In this document: positions 1 through 10,635 of the stretch, piece by piece
Numbering within the stretch: position 1 is the stretch's first letter
Layout of the letters: each line of letters starts with the position of its first letter
Assembly (NCBI RefSeq): GCF_018812025.1
Contig: NC_063065.1
Coordinates: 31,412,642-31,476,641, forward strand
Direction: 5' to 3'
From: Megalobrama amblycephala
Lineage: Eukaryota; Chordata; Actinopteri; Cypriniformes; Xenocyprididae
Length of the DNA: 64,000 bases
The notes under the pieces: model-generated
Database searches by the model: none
What the model was told of the DNA's origin: nothing
The model's input: only the letters and a program-made list of their open reading frames with translations
Translations under genes and position numbers: made by a program

Positions 1-842
1 GTCTGAACAGTTATGTTACCTCTATGGCATTTCATATAGGCTTTTAGCTTAAAAGCATGCACATTTGGAGAAATATTGATGGATTCTCATGTTTATGTCA
101 ATTTTCTATACAGAGGAGTAATATTTATTCATTATTTATTGTCGTCACTGTGAACGCTGGATACTGTGTTTACAATTCATACTTGCAGCCGGAGGGCGCT
201 CTGTGCACTTTTAGTCCACAAATGCCAATGCTAAAGAAGAACAGGCAATCCAGGAAATAACTGAACTAACAGAGGACAGAGATCGCTAACTATGGCTATT
301 CAAAACACTTTTCAAGACAATAAATACACGATTAAGACGATGTATGCATGTATAGACTGAATTTGCGTCTGAATAGCGCTGGCTCCGTGGGTGTGGCCGC
401 ATTAGCGGATAATGAGCTGAATCAAGGACTTCTGACATGGCTCTCTTTTCATACAGATTACATAAACACAGAATGTTTGTTTTCGTTTTGACTTACACGA
501 TTTAAAACCTGACATTTCAACATCTCTTTAGACACAAGTCTAATTTTTTTGTCATTAGTATTCATAAGTTACAGTTCATTTTCTGAGAACTATCAGATTG
601 GAGTTCGTTCAGAGGGAGAGGAGAGATCACGCATCATGTTAGTTTTCTTTATTTTACAAAAAGCACAAAATTTAGTTTTTACTCTGAGTGTACACAAATA
701 AAAGAAGATATTCCACAGATTAAAATGGTGTATAACTCTTAATTGTATGTGCAACACTGACGGAGTATTTTGAGTCTCTTTCACACTGGTTAGAAAAAAA
801 AACGCGGTGATCACGCCGGCGTGACCGCCGACCCCAGAGTGT
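1..842. repeat. Interspersed repeat, inverse copy of 42557-43400
   Basis: It contains GCAGCCGGAGGGCGCTCTG (about 185-203) and GCGCTGGCTCCGTGGG (about 377-392), whose reverse complements occur at about 43180-43210 and 43005-43020 in matching order. The right end has a GC-rich hairpin-like stretch (about 804-833) and stops just before TTAA at 842. The copy is truncated by the window start. A non-autonomous DNA element with TTAA preference is the likeliest class. Confidence 0.6.
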
Positions 843-1280
843 TAATGAAATGATTATTTGTCACATGCACACTCTTAAAAATATTAATTTTTAAAGCAGT
901 GTGACTTTTCGTCAGAGTTACACCTCACTGAACAAAGACTTGCTGTAAATATCAAAGTCAGTCCGGACGGTTCTGCTCAAAGGGCAGCAGCTTTTAAAGT
1001 GTGATGGTAATAATAAGGATGTTCGGTTACAGATGTTCTGTTGAAAGGTCATCATCAGTGGGTAATTATCCACTTCAGCATCCACAGTGGCAGAAGTATT
1101 TACCCAGCATGCTAATGTGTCACAAGAATTGGGTTTTATATTACAATTTCAAAACCGATGCAAAATATTGACTGACATATTGAGTTTCAGATGAGCACAT
1201 GCATTAATAATTACTTTTGATTTGATTGAACTTTTGGCTGATGAAAAAAAAACAAAAAAAAAAAAAAACATTGATTTCAG
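843..1280. other. No recognised feature
   Basis: AT-rich sequence with an A-rich run at about 1244-1269. No gene or repeat was recognised. Confidence 0.5.
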
Positions 1281-1284
1281 TTAA

Positions 1285-2115
1285 AGGTGACCTATTATGC
1301 TCCTTTTCACAAGATGTAATATCAGTCTCTGGTGTCTCCAGAATGTGTCTGTGAAGTTTCAGCTCAAAATCCCCCACAGATCATTTACTATAGCTTGTCA
1401 AATTTGCCCTTATTTCGGTGTGAGCAAAAACACGCCGTTTTTGTGTGTGTCCCTTTAAATGCAAATGAGCTGCTGCTCCCGCCCCCTTTCCAGAAGAGGG
1501 CGGAGCTTTAACAGCTCAACAACAACAAAGCTGGAGAATCTCACGCAGCCAAAATGACGAAAGTGTTCAGCCTTACATTGTTCAAACCGGAGTCGACACT
1601 GATGGAGAGACTCAGGAAGAAGTTACAACTTTTAGACGTTTCTGAATGGTTAGTGGATAAATTGATGTAGTTGCTGTGGAGTTGATTCAACTCATCCACT
1701 AGCATGTGCCGTCATGTTCATCTTTTGTGTTGAATTGACCCTCGTTTGTGAAGCAGTCCGGCGTAAAATGACGGCATGTCAACAACACTCTACTACAACA
1801 ACTCTTCCTCTTCTCTAAAGCAGCCCAACATGGCCCCGCCCCCTTTGTTGCGTGTTCTTGGGGGCGGGGTTTATGTAAATTTTAGGGTTAGTGATGTCAC
1901 CAACCCAGAAAGAAGCTCGTTGTAGTCCCTACCAGCCGTTTGTTGTAGTCCTTAAACAGAGAATTCTGTAAAAGAAAATATCTCTCTTTGCATTGAACTT
2001 TGAGTGTCGTAACTTTGCAGATGTTGTTTATGATCAAACAGCAACATTACAATGAAATCATATTTATCAACAAAAGTTTTGACAGTACAGTTAAAGTGAA
2101 CTAGAAATGGGAATG
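1285..2115 (+). mobile_element. Non-autonomous DNA transposon (AGGTGACC-type, TTAA site)
   Basis: It begins TTAA-AGGTGACCTATTATGCTCC and includes AATGTGTCTGTGAAGTTTCA, a segment also found at 27095, 51585 (inverted), 58185 and 59735 (inverted). The 3' end is decayed, so the right boundary is approximate. Typical cyprinid genome-wide repeat; no coding capacity. Confidence 0.6.
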
Positions 2116-3220
2116 TCAAAAAATGATACTGTAAAATCAGACCATGCAACTTTATCCCAAGTCTTCTGAAGCATTATGATACATGTGAGGAAAAGACTAA
2201 CATTTAAAGTGCGAATCATTGAAAATCTTGCTTGACAGTCATTTTGTGGAGATGTTTGTGTTTTTAGCTTCTCAAGTCAATCCAAAAATCATCCGTCACA
2301 GTTAAAGCACTGAAGCATAAAGGTACAATCAAAGAGAACAACATTTCGACCCGTCATAGCATCAACATTCAAGGTCTTTTGGATGCTGAAGAACCAGATA
2401 AGAAGATCAAGGCAAACCACAGTAGAACTAGGGATTATTTTCATTCTCTACATCAAACATTGGACCCAGTTCACAAGAAGAATTATGCAAATGATCTGTT
2501 TGAGATATTGGAGCATTTCTTTTTGTGCTGGCAAGGTTTGCACAGGCAAACACACGTTTTCTTTGGAAACCCCTATTGCAGAGATTTGCGGTTGGTCAGC
2601 ACAAAATGCTGACCTTTACATGTGACACTTTGATATTTTGTTTTACAGTAGGAGGAATGAGTTGACCGTGACTCGTTTTGTTTGTCTGTGTGAAGCATGA
2701 GCAGATTTGCGTTGCTCTTGGCAGTGGACTGTGAGATTAACTGTCATGGTTTCCACTACTCTTTAAACACTCGAGCACAGACTGACGCTATCGCTCGTAT
2801 CTTAATAGGATTGGGTTATATTTCATACTCATGCTTATCTGTTATCTGGTTGTCTAAATCAGATGGGTAGTGCAGCTTGTGCTCTTTGGGCAATTAATTT
2901 ATTCAAGGTGCCATTCGAAGACAGAAGTCATTGTTTGGAGTTTCATGTGGATTCCTGTTCTCTTTGCTCCCTGTGTTCCTGGTTGTTGTTTTGTTTGGAT
3001 TACTAATAAATCCCTGCATTTAGATCCTCGTCTTCTCCTGCATTTCTTGCTCCCCGCGTTACAGAACGACTGGCCAAGATCAAAGGAAACACAAGGGTAA
3101 CAAGACACACATGGGAACAATCAGGGAAATAATCAACATGGAAAAACTACAAAAAGACTAAAAAGTTGGCAGACAGAACAGGAAACAAGAACGTGAAGCG
3201 TTCCTCTGGCTGCTCAGACT
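2116..3220. other. No recognised feature
   Basis: AT-rich intronic or intergenic DNA. Short open frames near 2380 and 2870 have no domain, splice or composition support. Confidence 0.5.
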
Positions 3221-3224
3221 TTAA

Positions 3225-4978
3225 CCCTTTAAGCCCGAAGTGTAAAGCATGTAATTTATTTTTTTGTACTATGTACTGCAATGTGTCAAAAACATCATAC
3301 AGCTCAGATAATTGTGTGTCATATGTCATTTGAAAGGTTTCACAGAGTAGAATACAACAAGCATTTTGGGCTTTGACTAAATTTGAGCAAGTTTTTTAAG
3401 TGAAGCCCCGCAAGACCCATGTGTAAATGATATACAGATGCGGCATTTATGTCATATTTTCACTCATAACTTCATGAAACATGCTCTGACTGTGGAAAAT
3501 GGCAGATTTTCACAATTAAAATGAGTCTAAAGTAAACATAATCCAATGTGTCGATCACAGATATTCCTCACAGAGTTACGACACAGGTGTTAACTAAAAT
3601 CAGATGTAGCTTTCAAGTGGCGTTTCTGCTTATAACTTCATGAAACATGCATAGATTGTAGAAAATGGCACATTTTTACTTACAGTGGATTGAAATGATT
3701 CCGAAATCAACAAAATGCATTGCGTTGATCACGAGATATTCCTCATGGAGGAACGATTTTAGAAATGTCCATTAGGGGGCGTCAAGGGCTAAACAAAAAT
3801 ACTGTAACTTTTGTTATGCATGTGAAATAAGAAAAATATGGGTAACACTTTAGAATAACTCACGCTATGAAGCATTAGTTAAGCATTAGTAAATAGTTAA
3901 TTCATCATTTATAAAACATTAATAGACATTAGTAAGCCATTTATAAATACAGCTATAAATGCTTTGTTCTTGATTTATAAGCATATCTATAATGAGTTTA
4001 ATAATTGTATTTTCATACTTTATTAATGATCAATTTATCATTTCTAAATTATGTATTACATTATTCACAAACCAGTAATTTAGGAGTTGTCAGTGGTTCA
4101 TAAGATCATTTAGGAAGTGTAAGTAAATGATTAATAAAATATTTAAATGTACATTTATGCATCTTATTATTTAGACATATAGTATTAGTTACTCAGTGTG
4201 TTAATAAATGCTTTATTAACATATTCCTAGTGTCAAAACTACCTCGGTACTAACTTTAAAACATTAGAGAACAGCAGTGCAGAAGATCACTGAACCTTTA
4301 AATCTCATTTATAAAAGCTTTAGAAAGCATAAACAGTCGTCACTTTAGATGACCTCACAAAAATAGTTAACTGACTGCTTCTAAATGTTTTATAATTACC
4401 TGAATTAATCATGAATTGCAGTAGGAATATGTTAATAAAGCATTTACTAACACACTAAGTAACTATTACTATGTGTCTAAATAATAAGATGTATAAATGA
4501 ATGTTTAAATAGTTTATTAATCATTTACTTACACTTACTAAATGAACTACTGACAACTCCTAAATAACTGGTTTGTAAATAATGTAATACTTAATTTAGA
4601 AATGATAAATTGATTATTAATAAAGTATGAAAATACAATTATTAAACTCATTATAGATATGCTTATAAATCAAGAATAAAGCAATTATAGCTGTATTTAT
4701 AAACTACTTACTAATGTCTATTAATGCTTTATAAGTGATGAAATAACTATTAACTAATGCTTAACTAATGCTTCATAGAGTGCAGTTATTATAAAGTGTT
4801 ACCAAAATATGTAAAATTATAAGTATATTTTTGTCTTTTATCAGCAGTTTCTCAGCATAAGAATATCCAAATGTAATGAAAAAGTCTTTTTGACTCTTCT
4901 TGCTCTAGTTTTGGAGTTATGAGTCTTTACTTTTGCGTATGTCACTCAACTCTAAAAATGGCTTCAGGGCTTAAAGGG
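3225..4978. mobile_element. piggyBac-like non-autonomous element with TTAA duplication
   Basis: Flanked by TTAA at 3221-3224 and 4979-4982. Terminal inverted repeats CCCTTTAAGCCCGAAG and CTTCAGGGCTTAAAGGG match except for small differences. A TTAA target site with CCC...GGG ends is the piggyBac signature. Inside are two direct, diverged ~160-bp units (about 3466-3590 and 3629-3755) around CATAACTTCATGAAACATGC, and a later hAT insertion. No transposase frame. Confidence 0.8.
3841..4803. mobile_element. Foldback hAT-like element, 8-bp TSD, nested
   Basis: Ends GGTAACACTTTA and TAAAGTGTTACC. Perfect 8-bp duplication AAAATATG at 3833-3840 and 4804-4811. The arms (about 3841-4235 and 4415-4803) are reverse complements of each other around a ~180-bp loop. 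It sits inside the piggyBac-like element and is therefore younger. Confidence 0.85.
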
Positions 4979-4982
4979 TTAA

Positions 4983-5610
4983 TGTGCTGAAGATTCAGAC
5001 CGTGTGTTTCAGACAGTTCGGAGAGTTTGGCACATCTACATGCACTTAGAGAGCTTGATTCAGCTCGAGTGGCTGTATTTGTGTTCTTAGCAAAACTGCT
5101 TTGAGTGCTTGTGGACTCCATCAGCCGTCCGTCTGTCCGCTTGAGAGAGGAGATCGACCCAAAGATGCTCTGAATACTGAGGAAAAAATCTGCTTAAACA
5201 TAGAAATGTGAGAACTATGAAGTCATTCTGGAACTATTTTAAAAGTAGCCACAATATGTAATAAATGAACATGCAGGAACTTTGAATGACAGTTGCTCCA
5301 GTTCAGCAGATTCAGTGCATATGAATTACTTATGAATAAGGTCATACTGAAGATTAAACTTTATTGCACTCCGTTGGAGGCCTACAGCTCCTGCCGCGAT
5401 TTTCTTATGATATGAAGTGTCACGACAGAGAAGGATGAGATATGTCACTCAGTGAAAAATAAATGAAACTGTATGAAGTCCTGCTTTCCAAGAAAAATAA
5501 ATGATTTGCTAGCAACATATAATTCACATCATGTTCCATTATGTAGTGATTAAAGAGATTATCAAGATAAACTTTAGCTGGACCAACCTGAAAAAAAATA
5601 ACATATGTTT
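4983..5610. other. No recognised feature
   Basis: Intronic or intergenic sequence; nothing supported. Confidence 0.5.
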
Positions 5611-6356
5611 AGTTTTTATGTTCTTCTGCTCAACAAGGCTGCATTTCTACTTTAATATAGCTGAATTTTCAGCATCATTACTCCAGTCTTCAGTGTCACA
5701 TGATCCTTCAGAAATCATTCTAATATGATGATTTGATGCTCAAGAAACATTTATGATTATTATCAATGTTGAAATCAGTTGTGCTGCTTCAGATTTTTGT
5801 GAAAACTGTCATACATTTGAGTTTTTCAGGATTCTTTGATGAATAGAAAGTTCGAAAGAACAGCATGTATTTGAAAGAGAAACATAAATGTCTTTACTGA
5901 TCAAATTAATGTGTGCTTGATGAATAAAAGTATTAAATTTAGCTGCAAGCAGCAATTATCGAGGCCAAGCACAAAGAACATGATAAGTCACGCCTACATG
6001 GCTGGGAGCATCAGACCAACTGCAACAATGAGCAATTAAAGACATTTTAAGATGATTTCAGGCAAAAAAAAAAATCATAAAAACAGTCATTTGTAATTTG
6101 ATTTAATGGTTTATTAAATAGGTGACCAAATGCATGCGGTACGGTCAGAGTGAGGTGACAGTGACACATGCAAAGTTTGGAGTCAGTATGCCACAGCATT
6201 GCAGAGATGCAGCCTTTAGGGTCGTTTTGGCATCATGCCTCAATTTTTTTGCTGCAGTATACGAAAATGATTTCGTCTATCAAAACTAAATCCATAACTT
6301 TTTGTCGGCACAGTCTGAAAATGATCTGGTGAAAATCAGACAAATGGTCTAGGACA

Positions 6357-6547
6357 GTGTTTCTCAACTCCAGTCCTCGGGACCCACTGCTCTGCACATT
6401 TTGTATGTCTCTCTTACCTGACACACTCAGTTCAGGTCATGGAGTCTCTCCTAATGAGCTGATGATCTGAATCAGGTGCGTTAAATAAGGGATACATACA
6501 AAATGTGCAGAGCAGTGGGTCCCGAGGACTGGAGTTGAGAAACACTG
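6357..6547. mobile_element. hAT MITE, 191 bp, 8-bp TSD GTCTAGGA
   Basis: Perfect TSD at 6349-6356 and 6548-6555. Ends CAGTGTTTCTCAACTCCAG and CTGGAGTTGAGAAACACTG are exact inverted repeats, extending through GGGACCCACTGCTCTGCACA. Nested in composite copy A. A well-known teleost MITE type. Confidence 0.92.
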
Positions 6548-7170
6548 GTCTAGGAGGAGTTCGAAAAAGTAGGTTTTTAAAGAAAATCAAAATGGCGGAC
6601 AGGAAGTTCAGCCGACTATGGCAAAATGTTCTCGGCATGACCCAAGGAATTTATTCAAAGGTTATTAGCATTTTTTTGGAAATTTCATTATAACTTTTGA
6701 CCACAAGGTGGAGCTGCCCCAAAACTTTTTGAGTACTGTCAAAGCATGGTGCAAAAGACACTTGCCAAGTTTCGTAACGATACGCCAATGCGCTTGTAAA
6801 ATATAGCATTTTATGGCAAAATTCAAAATGGCTGAAATGGGAAAATTGGGTGTCATTCGACTCTGCCAGAATATGCTCAAGCGTTGCGGAGATATTGCCT
6901 CATGTTTATTTTGGCAGGCACTTTGTCGAATTCGATCATGCATTAATCGAGAACGTTTGACGAATCGACTTGAATTCAAGGTCTAAAGATTATCTAATTC
7001 AATTTTTGTGAAAATCGTAGTTTAGTAGTAGTTTTGTCAAAAGATTCAAAATAGTGGAAAAATTTACGCTGGGTGCAATCGAATCACCTTGAGCCAAGGA
7101 ATCAGACGAAAAGGGGCTCTAGCCTTTACGGTTCACAGCTTATTAGCATAAATGTGAGTGCAACTTTGGA

Positions 7171-8832
7171 CAGTTGGTTCCCACCTTGAAAACCTGGAAA
7201 ATTTATGACAAATTTTCCAGTCCTGGAAAACACATGGAAAATTATAGAAAATGTAAAATGTCCTGGAAAATCTTGTAGTTGTCCTGGAAAATTATTTTTT
7301 AAAAAGTTCTTGGGTTTTTCTTTAGTCGAGACCAAAGAGTTTATCACTGACCTAAAACAATCACCATTAGTTGCAGAAAGCGCAATGTTCATAAATGCTG
7401 CGTTTTGACATGTGAGAGTAGTATTTTTTCAATGATGATGTTTAGTCTTGTGTTGCCACTTGCAGCAGTAATTATATTGTTATAGTATGTTATTAACTGA
7501 TTAAATGCATCATTTTTTGCTTATTTATTATGCAAGTTGATTTTCTGATCATATTTTTCCCAAGCACATTTTACCAATTCCAAACCAATCAATCTTAATA
7601 ACTACTATTAATTTTGTATTTAGTCATGAGGTTAGTTTATGAAGGCTTGTTTTCTTTAACAGATAAAATGAGCCAAAAAGAGATTTATCTCAGACTGAAA
7701 AGTCAAAAATGATCAAATTCCCACAAGAAGGATGCAATACTAATGCAATACTAGAGATTGCAGTTAAGGCATGACCATTGGACAGCAAAATGCTCATTGG
7801 GTCAGCAGGGTCAGACAAAAACAGGTGGATAAGAACTGCAAAATAATGAAGAATTAAGTGTGAAACCATCAGAAACCCTTTAGTCTTCAGCGCCACCATT
7901 TTCCAGAACTTCAACCTACCTGGATTCTCCAGGAGTGCGAGGTGTCAGGATCTCAGAGACTTAGATTAGCTAAAGAATCCTAAAAATGCCCCTCATTTAA
8001 GAATCACATACTGAATTGTAGTAAAATACAAGAAGACAGAATTTTTTATAGGCTTTATAGACAGACAGATTGAGAGTGACTCTTGAAGGACCAGCACCAC
8101 ATCCTCTTGTACCACTCTTTGAAGAATTTATCTTCCAGAATCTAGCTGTAAGGTGTTGGAGTTTATTTTTAGTCCATCTTTTATCTTGAAAAGTCCACCT
8201 TGCAAAGATAATGATCTTCCAAAACCTACTGCCAAAAAATAGAAGTGTGCATCAGTAGTTAATAATGACAATAAACTATGGAATCTTGTTTTCGCCACTG
8301 AATAATAAATAAATAATGTTAGCCTAATTGCAACTTTTTATCTCACAAGTCTAAATATTTTTCCTACAATTGCGAGTTTACATAATTGTGATATAAGCTT
8401 GCAATGCGAGGAAAAAAAGTCAGAATTGCGAGTTTATATCACGCTATTCTGACCTTTTTTTCTCGCAATTATTATTTTTTCTGGCATTTGACAGTTTATA
8501 TCTTGCGATTCTTACTTTGCTTCTTAGAATTGTGAGATATAAACTTGCAATTGCGAGAAAAAAAATCAGAATAGCGAGATAAAAAGTAAGTCGCAATTAC
8601 CTTTTTTTTTTTTTTTTTACGGAAACAATCTTCCATAGTCATAATGTATGATTAAGAGCTCATATTAAAAACTGATTTTATAGTTAAGTCATGGCAATAA
8701 ACCTTTCAAAGACTTAGAGAGCAATATATTACTTTAGGGCGTAATCCCAGTCTTTTACTCCCATTGTTGTAAAATTGAAAATGTCCTGGAAAAGTCCTGG
8801 AAAATGATCGCTGAAAAAGAGTGGGAACCCTG
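7171..8832. mobile_element. Diverged hAT-like element (TGGAAAA-rich ends)
   Basis: Ends CAGTTGGTTCCCAC and GTGGGAACCCTG form inverted repeats, each followed internally by several 'CCTGGAAAA' units. No clear target duplication remains. It is inserted in composite copy A: the sequence resumes with AAATTTGCTATG, as in uninterrupted copy B near 10158. Confidence 0.6.
8285..8640. repeat. GCGAGTTTATATC-type periodic repeat
   Basis: Alternating, partly palindromic units of the type AATTGCGAGTTTATATC and CGCAATTCTGAC, bounded by CGCCACTGAATAA and ACGGAAACAATCTTCC. The same array occurs at 14860-15025, 17517-18075 and 49185-49385. Confidence 0.7.
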
Positions 8833-9063
8833 TTTAAATTTGCTATGCTGACAGTTCAGAGTCAGACTGTCCTCTATCAGTGTGCCAAATTTCATAACTT
8901 CCCCCAAGCGTTTCTGTGGGCTGCCATAGACTTCCAAAGTGGAAAAAAATGGAATAATAATAATAAGAAAATACACCAACGATTATAATACGTGCTTACA
9001 CACCTTCAGTGTTTGGCTCCTAATAAATAAATAAAAATCTTACTGACTCCAGACAACTGAATC

Positions 9064-9960
9064 ATGATCATGGTTGATCTCTCTGGTGTTTGGTATGACA
9101 TCATCATTTAAATCAATGAATATATTAACCTGGTTGACATTAAAAGGTATGTCTTGTGTACAGGCTACTGATTTATTTTTGTTTGTTTTGTTATTAATAC
9201 AGTTCTAATTTTGGCCTGTTTGTTGCAAATGGAGGTGTCATTGTGATTGTTCTGTTTGCTCGTCTAATGGTGATAATCATGTGCTCCACCCTCTGCTTCT
9301 CTCAGAAATGGCCCATTAAGTATGTTAATACATCCACGTCACTCTAATGGGGCTCATTTATTTCCTCTCTGCTCTTTTCAAAATAGTGCACAGCATGAAA
9401 AAAAGAAAGCTGTAGCCCATCAGAAGGAGCTTTCTCAGGTCACAAAAAATATATGGTTGAAAAAAGGATTTCCAGAGGCCTGAATGAGCTGGGATTTCAG
9501 GCACTGTGACGAGAGCTTTGTTTCTGAGCGCTTTGATTAGCGAGTCTCAGTCATTAGCAGGCTGCCGTTGAGCTGAAGCTCCTGCCTTTGATTCATACAG
9601 CCTCCTTGTCATTTTGTCAAGCTAAAGAGCTTCCAGCACGAATCCTTGTTTGATCTCTGGCCGTCACGGGACAGAATACCCGCTCAACAAACCTTCATTA
9701 CGTATCAAATCAGCCCCGATGAGCTTCCCGTCTCTCACGTCACATTTAGTGTTGTGCTGTTTAGCAAAGCTCAGAAAGACGTTTGAGGGAAAGTAAAATG
9801 CTGGATTTATCTAATGAAGTCTCTGTCTCTGTGCAGCTAATGCTTGTGCTCGTTTTCACGCCAAAAATGATGTAACTTCCTGGAGGACCTGCTCCTCATC
9901 CTGAGAGAAAATCCTCTCTCCAGTGTTCTTTTGAACTTTCTATTCACCAAAGAATCCTGA
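9064..9960. other. Spacer between the two inverted composite repeats
   Basis: Apparently unique sequence; no gene recognised. Confidence 0.5.
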
Positions 9961-10635
9961 AAAAATAAAATGTCTGGGGTCAGTAAGATTTTTTTATTTA
10001 TTAGGGGCCAAGCACCGAAGGTGTGTAAGCTCCTATTGTAATCGTTGGCGCTCTTCTTCTTCTTCTTCTTCCGAGTCTATGGCGTCCCATAGAACCGTTT
10101 GTGGGAAAGTTATGAAATTTGGCACACAGATAGAGGACAGTCTGAACTGTCACCATAGCAAATTTGGAGTCTCTAACTCAATCCCACTAGCACCACCTAC
10201 TGTCCAAATTTTCACTTGTGTTTATGTAACTTTTGAACCATAAGGGCTAGAAGCAAAATTATTTTGGCTCAAAGCAATTCGATTGCACTCTATAACGTCA
10301 TTTCAATGTTTTGAAAAAAAAAAAAAAAAACTACCAGAACCAGATCATCTACACATCATGCTGACAAAAAGTTAAGTAATTCAATTTGATTCGTCAAATT
10401 ATTCTCGAATAATGTGCGATAAAATTCAGCGAAGTGCCCACCAAAATGAACGTGAGGTTGTATCTCTGCAACGCTTTAGAGTATTCTGACCAAACTTGGT
10501 GTGTGTTATGACAATCATGACCTGAGGCTACTTGCAACATTTCAGCACAGTGCCACCTAGTGGTCAGGAGATATGAAAAATTGTTATTTTTGCTTAACTT
10601 CTGAACGGTTTGGCCAAAAATCACATTCGACTCGG

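Larger units (their letters stand above)
5615..9063 (+). mobile_element. Composite nested repeat, copy A
   Basis: Outer part: the common cyprinid element with the core ACTCCAGTCTTCAGTGTCAC (5615-5940), resuming at about 9031-9063 with AAAAATCTTACTGACTCCAG. Inner part (about 5940-9030): a family with ends AGCTGCAAGCAGCAATTATC-GAGGCCAAGCAC and TGTTTGGCTCCTAATAA. The inner family interrupts the outer one between ATTAAATTT and the terminal AAAAATCTTACTGAC. Copy B (9965-14075) shows the same junctions in the opposite orientation. Confidence 0.75.

Noticed and set aside
2379..2625. Two overlapping short frames starting near 2380
   Set aside because: Out-of-frame overlap of each other, no known motif, no exon borders.
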